Assembly (NCBI GenBank): GCA_964396245.1
Contig: CAYNEO010000001.1
Location: forward strand, 62,001 to 126,000
Source: CAYNEO01 sp964396245
Lineage (GTDB): Bacteria; Zixibacteria; MSB-5A5; GN15; FEB-12
Length of the DNA stretch: 64,000 nucleotides
Direction: 5' to 3'
The notes under the pieces were generated by a model. That model searched no databases. It saw only the letters and a program-made list of their open reading frames with translations, and was not told where the DNA came from. The position numbers and the translations under genes are program-made. This document shows positions 7,901 to 16,147 of the stretch, one piece after another; the first letter of the stretch is position 1, and each line of letters opens with the position of its first letter.

Positions 7901-8895
7901 TGAAAGGCCCGTGGAGAGACTATCGTCGCGATTGCGCCGCCATCGCGCGTCTTCCACTCGAGCTCGTATGCATCGTCATGGCCGGCTTTTCGCCGTTCTA
8001 TCTGGCCGGCCAGTATCGCCTGATTGTTCTCGTCCAGAAATTCCGCCAGGTTACGGCCGACAATGGATTCCCCCGAATAGCCGAGCATGCCGCATAACCT
8101 GGCGTTGGCATAGGTCATAACGCCGTCGACATCGGCGACCGCCAGCCCGTCGGTCATGGTGTCCACGAGATTGCGGTAGAGATTTTCACTTTCTTTGAGC
8201 GCCTGTTCGGTCTGTTTCCGTCGACGCTCGAGCTTGATTCCCTGGCGAACGAGGTAAAAAAGAATCGCGGAGAGAAGCAGCAGAATCCCCAGCGAAATAA
8301 CAGTGAGGCGGTGAGAGAGACTGGCGACATTTTCGGTGAGGTCATCGACGTAAATTCCGGTGCCGAGTACCCATCCCCACGGCTTGAAGCCCATGACGAA
8401 CGACAGCTTTGGTGCAATTTGATCGGGGCCGTGATTCCACTGCCCCAGATAGTCGACGTATCCCTCGCCATGCGCCCGGATTGTGTCGAGGAACGCTTTC
8501 ATCAAGAACTTACCGTTCGGGTCGTGATAGTTGGACATGTCGGTTCCGACCAGATCGGAGCGGTAGGGATGGCAGATGAGAACGCCGTTGGTGTCGTTGA
8601 TCCAGAAGTAGCCTTTCATGTCCGGACCGTACCTGATATTGACAATCTGGTCCAGCGACCGGGCCTGTGCCTGCGGGTGGGTGAGAACGCCGTTCCGTTC
8701 GAGCATTTCGTAGTGGGCGAGAATGGTCCAAGCCGAGCGGGTGAGTTCCCGGATCGTTTCCTGCTCGCGGTCTCGAAGGCTGCTTTGTACCGAGGGAATG
8801 ACAACAGAGAAGATTGCCACGATGAAGAGGACGAAGGTGGCGATGGCGGGAAATAGGATTCGTCCGTAACCTGTCTCAGTAAATTTCAGATACAC
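4915..8895 (-). CDS. membrane-bound hybrid histidine kinase: Cache, PAS x4, PocR, HisKA, HATPase, receiver
   Basis: A 1326-residue sensor kinase. Domains in order: a first membrane helix (about 13-36); an extracytoplasmic single-Cache domain (about 45-200, with GYFWINDTNGVLICHPY); a second helix (about 205-225); a PAS domain (235-355); a PocR domain (about 370-545) with its Cys set (CKIVLATDEGKRRC and QCLSCGF); three more PAS domains to about 940; then the H-box AHDFNNLL with phospho-acceptor His964. An N box (NLIINARDAM) and G boxes (GCGIPE, GSGLGLSI) follow. The last 130 residues are a receiver with phospho-acceptor Asp1250 (VLDMIMP). PocR domains bind small hydrophobic or corrinoid-type ligands in known cases. 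There is no output domain and no regulator gene beside it, so its partner lies elsewhere. Confidence 0.93.
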   Translation of the reverse strand: MYLKFTETGYGRILFPAIATFVLFIVAIFSVVIPSVQSSLRDREQETIRELTRSAWTILAHYEMLERNGVLTHPQAQARSLDQIVNIRYGPDMKGYFWINDTNGVLICHPYRSDLVGTDMSNYHDPNGKFLMKAFLDTIRAHGEGYVDYLGQWNHGPDQIAPKLSFVMGFKPWGWVLGTGIYVDDLTENVASLSHRLTVISLGILLLLSAILFYLVRQGIKLERRRKQTEQALKESENLYRNLVDTMTDGLAVADVDGVMTYANARLCGMLGYSGESIVGRNLAEFLDENNQAILAGQIERRKAGHDDAYELEWKTRDGGAIATIVSPRAFHDSRGNYRGSFGVVTDITGRKRMEHMLRESEHRLKEKLDLILSPESDFPEIHLLDIIDGEDLQRFQDAFAEATDVASVIVDLDGNPLTRPSNFNPVCKIVLATDEGKRRCDHSDNVRNAKARDLSKPTFHQCLSCGFVDGSAPIVVAGKHIANWLAGQSNAKNIDRERITNFAGELGADVNAMLEAFDAVPDMPLKKFHQILDLLWIFAREISSLGYKNLLLARDVTERTTAQEALRESEERFRTAFMTSPDAISISRLEDGTFVDVNDGFASISGFAKEDVIGKTSLELGIWGDPDDRDRLAGALLENGFVSNFEAKFRYRDGRVRACLMSARIITLQGEPHMLSVTRDVEDWKQAEEALRLAEERVRTFIESVDDLVYYQGLDGETIMLNNACERVTGYSKELFENDPRFWIQVVHPDDLRIARHFWKSNRKGRPFFDLEYRMKTRSGEWKWFYSRLVGVKDASGEYVGYNCIDRDITALKAVEGELRVSREKFKDLADLLPQMVFEVDSEGRFTYLNRHGSQFTGYSHHDLRGGISIKEMITAEQWEALNSGLADGRTGERRSRVECVLKKKDASEAPVVIYSSPITQDNGVSGLRGIVIDLTETKRLQEFADRAQRLETAGRIAGQVAHDFNNLLGPMVAYPDLIADSLPEGSKISKYVKDMQRAAIQMAEINQQLLTLGRRGHYALEPVVLNDLVREAIEQNHPKPETMNFALDLVDDLMIINAGRAQILRAVTNLIINARDAMQDVGEISVRTENFYVDKPAGSLGQVPRGEYVKLTVSDSGCGIPENILPKIFDPFFTTKAAGHKHGSGLGLSIVHAVVEDHHGFIDCESRPGEGTTFYLYFPIARDTAESSDTTRIVGGSESVLVVDDDQVQRDVTRHLLEKLGYSVEEASSGSEALEKLADKEYDLLVLDMIMPNGIDGTETFRKARGLHPSQKAVIVSGFAESGRVEAAIELGAGGFVRKPLTLKSLALAVRQELDRRAAPPVKA

Positions 8896-9204
8896 GTTCG
8901 TCCCTGGTTATGCTCTGCGGTCCGTCCATCCCCCTCGTCGCACCTGATCGTAACGCTTTGGTCTGCGGCAAATTGCGCGTGGCGGCGAGGTGATCCTCAG
9001 GCAAATTCACGGCATCGACCAGCACAGACCCATGACAATATTAATCGGCAGAATGACGGAATTCCTGACCGTGGAATTGTCTCAGGTTGTTGTTGTCTAT
9101 TGGATTAACCATACGAAAAACCGCCCTTTCGGGGAACACCGAAAGGATGGTTGGTAACGGAAGCGGTAAAGGCACTCAAGTTGGCCGGCTCGCGGCTCAA
9201 GGAG
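8896..9204. other. intergenic region between hybrid kinase and efflux operon end
   Basis: 309 bases without a supported gene. The left part is the upstream region of the minus-strand kinase; I could not pick out a convincing promoter. The right part holds the terminator at 9115-9146. The open frame at 9151..9345 runs over the lipoprotein gene on the opposite strand and looks spurious. Confidence 0.5.
9115..9146 (-). terminator. terminator of the metal-efflux operon
   Basis: On the minus strand CCTTTCGG (9146-9139) pairs with CCGAAAGG (9132-9125) around a 6-base loop, and GCGG then TTTTT follow. It lies about 60 bases beyond the stop of the lipoprotein gene and closes the five-gene efflux operon. 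Confidence 0.8.
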
Positions 9205-9753
9205 TTATGGTATGTCGGGGCCGGTATGGAACCGGAACATGAGGCTGTCCGCAAAGGCTTCGTCCATGTCCATCATCATGCCGTTTCTTCCCTGCACGTT
9301 GCCATACATGAACATCAGGTAATCGGTATCCGGCGTGAAGGTTGAATCCGGGATAAATTGACAACTGTCAAACGCGGCATTCCAATGGAATTGACCGCCA
9401 TACTCGATTGAATCCATCCAATCCATCATATGATCCATATTCATCATGCCCATGCCCCCCATGCCATAATGATGGTCGAGGGAATCCATCCAGAGATGCA
9501 TCCGGTATCCGCCGGCCAGGTGGAATCCTACGCGAACCGATGACGTGTCCATCGGTGTATTGAATGTCAGGCTGACGGCGGTGGAGCGGGAAACGTTGGT
9601 GGCGCCATCGGCCGGGTACGTCGCGACAATCCGTGGGGCGGCGCCGTTGTCCGGACCCGTGGTGCTTTCATTATCATCGCCGGAGCAGCCTGCCAGAAAG
9701 ATGACGAGCGCGATAGCGGCCAGAGTTGCGAGTAGTACGGTCAGGCGTTTCAT
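9205..9753 (-). CDS. lipoprotein with Ig-like domain and Met/His-rich segment, last gene of efflux operon
   Basis: A 182-residue lipoprotein: signal peptide ending in a lipobox (FLAGC, Cys23), a short Asp/Thr-rich spacer, then a Big_5-type Ig-like domain (ATYPADGATNVSRSTAVSLT, FNTPMDTSSV). A central segment of about 40 residues is packed with Met, His and Asp (HHYGMGGMGMMNMDHMMDWM), the composition of periplasmic copper or silver binders. The end (GMMMDMDEAFADSLMFRFHTG) is also Met-rich. It lies 47 bases downstream of the RND pump gene and before the operon terminator. Metal scavenging or delivery to the pump is inferred from composition and context. The specific family is not known to me. 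Confidence 0.8.
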   Translation of the reverse strand: MKRLTVLLATLAAIALVIFLAGCSGDDNESTTGPDNGAAPRIVATYPADGATNVSRSTAVSLTFNTPMDTSSVRVGFHLAGGYRMHLWMDSLDHHYGMGGMGMMNMDHMMDWMDSIEYGGQFHWNAAFDSCQFIPDSTFTPDTDYLMFMYGNVQGRNGMMMDMDEAFADSLMFRFHTGPDIP

Positions 9754-9800
9754 TTCAAAAACCTCCTTGTCGATTCTGCGGACAGGCAGCGCCCATCCAG

Positions 9801-12800
9801 TTAGTGCACAGTAGCTGTTTCATGGTCTTTTTGGTTTACGCGTGCCTCGCGTAGCGCCTTCATGACTCGCCGTTCGGCGAGGGCGGCATACAGCACCGGC
9901 ACGCTGAATACGGTGATGAGCACGACGGTCATGCCGCCAAACGACGGAATGGCCATTGGGACCATGATGTCCGCGCCTTTGCCGGTCGATGTCAGCACGG
10001 GTAATAGCGCCAGAATTGTCGTTGCCACGGTCATCAGCGCCGGCCGAATCCGTCGCACGCCCGCCTCGACTGTGGCCTCGCGAACGGCCTGAATTGTCGC
10101 CGGTTTGTCGCGTTCGAAGACCTGATCGAGGTACGTGGAGATAATCACGCCGTTGTCGGTCGCGATGCCGAAAAGGGCGAGGAAGCCCACCCATACGGCC
10201 ACCGAGAGGTTGAACGTACGTATCTGGAAGAGATCCTGCAAGTTGACGCCGAACAGCGAGAAATTCAGAAACCAGTGCTGGCCATAGAGCCAGAGCATCA
10301 GGAAACCGCCGGACCAGGCGACAAAAATGCCGGTGAAAACCAGCAGAGTGGTCGACACTCGGCGAAACTGAAAGTAGAGAATCATGAAGATGATCACGAG
10401 CGACAACGGCAGGACTACAGCCAGTTTGCGCTGCGAGCGGATCTGATTTTGATAGCTGCCGGCGAAGCTGTAGCTGACGCCGGCCGGAATTTGCAGCTCG
10501 CCCGAATCTATCTTGCTTTTCAACAGGCGCTGGGCGTCGTCAACCACGTTGACCTCGACTTCCCCGGGCTTCTTATCGAATATGACATACCCGACGAGGA
10601 AGGTGTCCTCCGATTTGATAACCATGGGGCCGCGGACAAATTTGATTTCGGCGAGCTCTTTGAGCGGCACCTGAGTTCCATCGGCCGCCGATACCAGCAC
10701 ACTGCCGATTGATTCCAGGGTGTTTCTCAATTCGCGCTGGTAACGGACTCGCACGGGGTAGCGCTCGCGGCCTTCGACCGTGGTTGTCAGCGGCTTGCCG
10801 CCGATGGCGACCTCGATGACATCCTGGACATCGCGGATATGCATGCCATACCGGGCGATGGCCTTGCGGTCGATTTCGATCTCGAGGTAGGGTTTGCCGA
10901 CGATCCTGTCGGCGACCACCGCCGAAGGTTCGATCGACGGTACTTGTTTGAGATAGTGCTCGAACTGCAGGCCGACCTTTTCAATTGTCTCGAGATCGGG
11001 ACCCTTGATCTTGACGCCCATGGGGGCACGCATGCCGGACTGGAGCATCACGATACGGGCGGCAATCGGCTGGAGTTTTGGAGCCGAGGTGACGCCGGTC
11101 AGTTTCCCGGCTTTTACGATCTCTTTCCAGATGTCATCGGGGGTTTTGATCCTGTCGCGCCACTGGCGGAACGGCTTGCCGTCATTGTCGGGAATCAGTT
11201 TGCCATCTTCATCCCTGACAAATTCGTCTTTGTCGTCGTCATACTTGAATTTCATCCGATGGCCGTTTTTATCAACGATGTACTCCGACTTGTAGTTGAT
11301 AATCGTTTCGATCATCGATATCGGCGCCGGGTCGAGCGGTGAGTCGGCGCGGCCAAGTTTGCCGACGACCGATTCAATCTCCGGGATGCCGCTGAAGGCT
11401 TTGTCCTGATACTGGAGAATGTCGAGAGATTCGCCGATCGACGCGTGGGGCATGGTCGTCGGCATATACAGGAATGAACCTTCGTTGAGATCAGGCATGA
11501 ATTCCTTGCCAAGTCCGGGGAACGTTTTGCTCACGGCCAGGTAAGGCGAGCTGGAGCGTACGAATTTCGGAGCAAAACCGAAGATGTGATCGAAACCGAG
11601 CCAGATGGTAAGTCCGAGCAGTACCAGAAATGTTGGTATCGCCAAAAAGAGCATTTTGTTCTCGAGGCACCAGCGTAATATCGGTTCATAGACTTTGATA
11701 AACAGCCTGAACAGGAACAGTATGCCGCCGAGTAGCACGGCCACGAAGAGGTAGTTGAGGAACCAGCCGGCGTCGACGCCGAGCGGTTCCCAGTGCTCGG
11801 CAAGTAGAATTCCCACAACGCCGACTATGATGTAATTAGCGGTGGTAGGAACATAGCGGCGGTACTTCTCGGAAACGCGGTTCTTGAAGAGCAGGAACAG
11901 CGCCACTACGATAAGCGCCAGACCGGTCCACCACAATCCAAAGACGAGCACCGCGATTCCGGCCAGTATCAATCCAAACGGGAACAGCTTTCCGGAGCGC
12001 GCCGCTTTCTTGCCGTGCGTAAACAGCAAGTGTGCGAACGGCGGGATGATTGTCAGGGCAACGATCACGGAAGCGATCAGCGCGAATGTTTTGGTGTAAG
12101 CCAGCGGTTTGAAGAGTTTGCCTTCGGCGGCGTGCATCGTAAAGACCGGCAGAAAGGATACAACCGTGGTGGCAATGGCGGTGACTACGGCGCTGCCGAC
12201 CTCCGAGGTGGCCCTGAAGATAATATTGCGCAGACTTTCCCCCGGCGGCGCTTTATCCATGTGTTTAAGGATGTTCTCGGATATAACTATCCCCATGTCG
12301 ACAATTGTACCAATCGCGATGGCGATGCCGGACAGGGCGACGATGTTGGCGTCGACATGAAACATCTTCATGGCGATGAACGCCATGAGAACCGTTATGG
12401 GCAGCAAGCCGGATATCAGCAGGGAGCTGCGCAGGTGCATTACCATGATGATGACGACGATGATCGTCACGAGAATTTCATCGACCAGGGCGGTGTTAAG
12501 CGTGCCGAGAGTCTCGTATATGAGCCCGGTACGATCATAGAACGGAACAATGGTCACCTGTGACTCGCGGCCGTCGGGAAGGACCTTCTTCGGCAGTCCG
12601 GGACTGATTTCGGCGATTTTCTGCTTTACGTTTTTGATAGCGGCGAGGGGATTTTCCCCGTAGCGGACAACGACGACTCCGCCCACGGCTTCAGCGCCGC
12701 CCTTGTCAAGCACACCACGTCGTAACGCGGGTCCCAGAGTTACGGTGGCAACGTCCTTGATTCGCACCGGGACGTTGTCGCGTTCTTTGATCACGGTGTT

Positions 12801-13628
12801 TTCGATGTCATCAAGACTCTCAATGAAACCGATACCGCGGACGACGTATTCGACCTTGTTTATTTCGATTGTTCGCGCGCCGACATCGACGTTCGACATC
12901 CTGACCGACGAAAAGACATTCTGGAGGGTCACGCCATAGGAGCGGAGGGCATCGGGGTTGACATCAATCTGGTATTCCTGCACGAAACCGCCCACGGAGG
13001 CGATTTCGGAGACGCCGTCAGCCGATTGAAGCGCATAGCGCACGTTGAAATCCTGGACGGTTCGCAGTTCGTTCAGGTCCCATCCGCCGGTCGGGTTGCC
13101 GTCCTTGTCACGGCCTTCGAGCGTGTACCAGAATACCTGTCCGAGGGCGGTAGCATCCGGACCGAGTGTCGGCTGTACGCCCTGGGGCAACGTGCCCATG
13201 GGGAGGGAGTTCAATTTTTCGAGTACGCGTGATCGCGACCAGTAGAATTCGACGTCCTCCTTGAAGATGACGTAGACGGTCGAGAAGCCGAAATACGAGT
13301 AGCTCCGGATCGTTTTGACACCGGGAATACCGAGCAGCGAGACGGTAAGCGGGTAAGTGATTTGGTCTTCGATGTCCTGCGGCGAGCGGCCCATCCATTC
13401 GGTGAAGACAATCTGCTGGTTTTCGCCGATGTCGGGTATAGCATCGACCGGTACCGGGTCCCGGGGAATCAGGTTACTATTCCAGTCGAACGGCGCCACC
13501 ATCACACCCCAGACGATGACAGTGAGCAGCACTACTGTTACGATGAGCTTGTTGTCCAGGCAGTACGCGATGACGTGATCAAGCAAGGACATCTTCTTGT
13601 TGCCTGGTGTATTGGACGAGGATGTCAC
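9801..13628 (-). CDS. heavy-metal RND efflux pump, CusA/CzcA family
   Basis: The inner-membrane, proton-driven pump of a tripartite metal exporter. It shows the family signatures: IPDIGENQQIVFTEW near the N-terminus; DQITYPLTVSLLGIPGVK; and a TM4 relay motif reading GTIVDMGIVISEN, closest to CusA, the copper/silver type, with the conserved Asp. EGSFLYMPTTMPHAS also matches the family. At 1275 residues it is about 200 longer than typical CusA. One extra stretch (about residues 545-660) adds several hydrophobic helices. A second, highly charged insert (near residues 800-850, KYDDDKDEFVRDEDGK) lies in a periplasmic domain. It sits between the adaptor and the lipoprotein in the operon. Copper/silver is the likely substrate, judged from the TM4 motif and neighbours. 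Confidence 0.95.
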   Translation of the reverse strand: MTSSSNTPGNKKMSLLDHVIAYCLDNKLIVTVVLLTVIVWGVMVAPFDWNSNLIPRDPVPVDAIPDIGENQQIVFTEWMGRSPQDIEDQITYPLTVSLLGIPGVKTIRSYSYFGFSTVYVIFKEDVEFYWSRSRVLEKLNSLPMGTLPQGVQPTLGPDATALGQVFWYTLEGRDKDGNPTGGWDLNELRTVQDFNVRYALQSADGVSEIASVGGFVQEYQIDVNPDALRSYGVTLQNVFSSVRMSNVDVGARTIEINKVEYVVRGIGFIESLDDIENTVIKERDNVPVRIKDVATVTLGPALRRGVLDKGGAEAVGGVVVVRYGENPLAAIKNVKQKIAEISPGLPKKVLPDGRESQVTIVPFYDRTGLIYETLGTLNTALVDEILVTIIVVIIMVMHLRSSLLISGLLPITVLMAFIAMKMFHVDANIVALSGIAIAIGTIVDMGIVISENILKHMDKAPPGESLRNIIFRATSEVGSAVVTAIATTVVSFLPVFTMHAAEGKLFKPLAYTKTFALIASVIVALTIIPPFAHLLFTHGKKAARSGKLFPFGLILAGIAVLVFGLWWTGLALIVVALFLLFKNRVSEKYRRYVPTTANYIIVGVVGILLAEHWEPLGVDAGWFLNYLFVAVLLGGILFLFRLFIKVYEPILRWCLENKMLFLAIPTFLVLLGLTIWLGFDHIFGFAPKFVRSSSPYLAVSKTFPGLGKEFMPDLNEGSFLYMPTTMPHASIGESLDILQYQDKAFSGIPEIESVVGKLGRADSPLDPAPISMIETIINYKSEYIVDKNGHRMKFKYDDDKDEFVRDEDGKLIPDNDGKPFRQWRDRIKTPDDIWKEIVKAGKLTGVTSAPKLQPIAARIVMLQSGMRAPMGVKIKGPDLETIEKVGLQFEHYLKQVPSIEPSAVVADRIVGKPYLEIEIDRKAIARYGMHIRDVQDVIEVAIGGKPLTTTVEGRERYPVRVRYQRELRNTLESIGSVLVSAADGTQVPLKELAEIKFVRGPMVIKSEDTFLVGYVIFDKKPGEVEVNVVDDAQRLLKSKIDSGELQIPAGVSYSFAGSYQNQIRSQRKLAVVLPLSLVIIFMILYFQFRRVSTTLLVFTGIFVAWSGGFLMLWLYGQHWFLNFSLFGVNLQDLFQIRTFNLSVAVWVGFLALFGIATDNGVIISTYLDQVFERDKPATIQAVREATVEAGVRRIRPALMTVATTILALLPVLTSTGKGADIMVPMAIPSFGGMTVVLITVFSVPVLYAALAERRVMKALREARVNQKDHETATVH

Positions 13629-13631
13629 GTC

Positions 13632-15554
13632 TTAGTCCCTCTTTGTCGTTCCGGGTGGGAGAGTATCTTTGATCGATCCACAGCGAAGCATGGCGGCGCC
13701 GTAGAAGGAGTTGGACACTACGGGTTCGGTCTGAAGCCAATAGGCTCCCTTGTTGTCGAACGCCATCGGGCAGAATGTCAGGTAATAGTCGGCCTCGCCG
13801 GAGTGGCCGAAGGTCGAGTGCAGATCGATAATGCTTTCCGACAATTTGCCAAACACATCTCGGGCATCAGCAATGGTCTTTGCGGAGGCGCCCTCAGCGG
13901 CCGTTTTCTCCGCCGCCGACGACAGCGACATCCAGGTGTGATGGGCCGCCCCGGTGAACCGTTCCATATCCACGTGCTTAATGGTGGCGGTTAGTTTAGC
14001 GTATGCTTCTTGTGCGGCCTTGAGGTCATCGCCGGCCAGTGCCACCTGTACTTCGAAGTAGTCGCTGTACAGCGGAGTGAGAGCCCGACGGGCCTCGGTC
14101 GAAATGTCCATCGAGCCGGAATCCGTGTCGGTTGATGCCACGGCAGTTGCGGGTTGTCCGTGATCATGAACGGCCGGAGCGCCGCCGCCATCCGGAAGCA
14201 TCATGCTCGGTTTGGCCTGAATCTGAAGTTCAGCATCGATCTTGAAAGCGCCGTTCGTGACGACCATATCTCCTTCTTCGAGGCCGGACGCCACGACATA
14301 GTAGTCGCCGGCCCGCGGCCCGAGCTGAACAACGCGTCCCTCGAATACGGGATCATCACTGCCCGGCAGTTCCACATAGACGACGGCGCGCGTGCCGGTG
14401 ATAAGCGCTGCCGTGGCCGGTATCAGCAGAGGCTCCTGAGCGCTTTTCTGCGACGCCATCACCACCGTGCCGGTATTGTTCAGACGCGACTTGACGACAC
14501 CGCTGACAAACATATCGGGTTTGAGGCGGTTGCGCTCGTTGTTTACTACAGCGCGGACGCGGACGGTACGTGTGGCCTCGTTGAGGACCGGATCAATGAA
14601 TGTGATTCGCCCCGTGAATTGCTCCTGTGGCAGGGCGCGGGTGGTGAATTCGACCTTCTGACCCTCTTCAAGCCACGGGAGATCCGATTCATAAGCATCG
14701 AACAAAACCCAAAGCTGCGACAGGTTGGCGATTGAGTAGATCTGCGTGCCCGTTTTGACATACATGCCCTCGGTGGCGTTCTTGTGGACAACCACGCCGC
14801 CTGCAGGGGCATAGACGGTCAGGTGATCGGATGTTTGCCCGGTTGATTCGATCCCGGCAATCTGTTCCGGGGTGAGCCCGTACAGTCGCAGTTTTTCTTT
14901 GGCCGCGGTGTAGGTTTCCTCGGCCGTTGAACGGAGGGTGCCGCTACTCTTGCCGAGAGCCTGCGCTGCCTGTTTGGCCTGAATAAGCTCTTCCTGGGCC
15001 GCCAACAGCTGTGGTGAGTACATGTAGACGAGCGGGTCGCCCGCTTTCACCCGGATACCGGTATAGTCAGCATAGAGTTTGTCGAGTCGTCCCGGCACCC
15101 ACGCGGTTATGTCGGCGAGTTTGGTTTCGTCATACGCGATCTTCCCGACCATCCGGATGTCCGCATCGGCTGAGGCTCGTCTGACCGGGGTCGTTTGTAT
15201 CTGTGCCAGTTGGGCGGCGCTTTCGGACATGCGGATCTGGCGGGGACCGAGATCGCTACCGGTACCCGACTCAACCGGGATCAGGTCCATGAAGCAGATC
15301 GGGCATTTGCCCGGCTTTTTCAACTGGATCTGCGGGTGCATGGAGCAGGTCCACAGTTCAGGTTCTGAACTGGTGACGGTCGCCGAAGCAACGTCAGTAT
15401 TGTCACTCTCGACCGCAGGAGTATCATTGCCGCCGGCAAAGATGAGTCCAAAGATAAACGCCACGAGTACGACCACGGCGAGACCGACAATCCCGGTCGC
15501 GCTGCGCGGCAGAAGGTCTTTGAAAGCGTGTTTTGTTTTTTTCTCGTCGCTCAT
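13632..15554 (-). CDS. RND periplasmic adaptor (CusB-like) with heavy-metal-binding and DUF3347 domains
   Basis: The membrane-fusion subunit that links pump and outer-membrane channel. It begins with a cytoplasmic basic stretch and one membrane anchor (about residues 18-42). A heavy-metal-binding domain follows (WTCSMHPQIQLKKPGKCPIC). The body is the usual barrel/lipoyl/coiled-coil adaptor (YTGIRVKAGDPLVYMYSPQLLAAQ). The last 150 residues form a DUF3347 domain (CPMAFDNKGAYWLQ, FYGAAMLRCG), which is found in copper systems. At 640 residues it is longer than E. coli CusB because of both added domains. It lies 3 bases upstream of the pump gene, so the two are translationally linked. Confidence 0.93.
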   Translation of the reverse strand: MSDEKKTKHAFKDLLPRSATGIVGLAVVVLVAFIFGLIFAGGNDTPAVESDNTDVASATVTSSEPELWTCSMHPQIQLKKPGKCPICFMDLIPVESGTGSDLGPRQIRMSESAAQLAQIQTTPVRRASADADIRMVGKIAYDETKLADITAWVPGRLDKLYADYTGIRVKAGDPLVYMYSPQLLAAQEELIQAKQAAQALGKSSGTLRSTAEETYTAAKEKLRLYGLTPEQIAGIESTGQTSDHLTVYAPAGGVVVHKNATEGMYVKTGTQIYSIANLSQLWVLFDAYESDLPWLEEGQKVEFTTRALPQEQFTGRITFIDPVLNEATRTVRVRAVVNNERNRLKPDMFVSGVVKSRLNNTGTVVMASQKSAQEPLLIPATAALITGTRAVVYVELPGSDDPVFEGRVVQLGPRAGDYYVVASGLEEGDMVVTNGAFKIDAELQIQAKPSMMLPDGGGAPAVHDHGQPATAVASTDTDSGSMDISTEARRALTPLYSDYFEVQVALAGDDLKAAQEAYAKLTATIKHVDMERFTGAAHHTWMSLSSAAEKTAAEGASAKTIADARDVFGKLSESIIDLHSTFGHSGEADYYLTFCPMAFDNKGAYWLQTEPVVSNSFYGAAMLRCGSIKDTLPPGTTKRD

Positions 15555-15589
15555 GGCGATTCTCCGTCCTATTCGAAATCAAATCTTGC

Positions 15590-16114
15590 TTAGTGGTTGT
15601 GATCCATGTTGCCGCTCATATTGCTCATATCATGCTGAGCCGGCTCATCGGAGGTTTTTTCCGAAGACTGGGCATCCGATTGGTCCATTTTCTTGAGATA
15701 CATGGTCGGGTCTTTGCTGAATTCGGCCCTGTGGTTTTCACTGCAGAAGTAAATGCGACGCCCCTCGTAGTCGGTGTAGATGGTCTTTTCCGCCAACTCA
15801 TGGCCGGAGACCGGGCAGGTTGTCTGGATATTTTCGAACAGCACGCCTTCTTCGGCGGCCTTCTGGAAGTACTTGTCGGGGTCTGCCTTGAGCTTGGCCG
15901 AACACATCGGGCAGCAGTGATACACGCGCTGTCCCTGGATATCGGTGAAGGCGGTCGAATCGATAGCTCCGCCCATCACGGGGCAGTTGGTCTGGTTGTG
16001 CAGTTCCTTCGGAGTTTCGGTCGCCGGCGCTTTGGCGTCATCGGCGGCCAGCGACGGGAACGCGAGAGCCGCGACCATCGTCAGTGAACTGGCAAGAACT
16101 GTGAGCTTTTTCAT
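15590..16114 (-). CDS. exported double YHS-domain protein of the efflux operon
   Basis: A 174-residue protein with a clean signal peptide ending in SLAADDA. Two related YHS-like modules follow: NCPVMGGAIDS...VYHCCPMC (residues about 43-80) and TCPVSGHELAE...IYFCSENH (about 100-135). Both have the Cys/His pattern proposed to bind copper or other soft metals. It ends in a Met/His tail (HDMSNMSGNMDHNH). It sits between the TolC-like channel and the adaptor genes and probably serves as a periplasmic metal chaperone, taking the place of CusF. That role is inference; the domain call is good. Confidence 0.85.
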   Translation of the reverse strand: MKKLTVLASSLTMVAALAFPSLAADDAKAPATETPKELHNQTNCPVMGGAIDSTAFTDIQGQRVYHCCPMCSAKLKADPDKYFQKAAEEGVLFENIQTTCPVSGHELAEKTIYTDYEGRRIYFCSENHRAEFSKDPTMYLKKMDQSDAQSSEKTSDEPAQHDMSNMSGNMDHNH

Positions 16115-16147
16115 TGTCTCATTCTCCTTCGGTTATGAGAGACTGGG

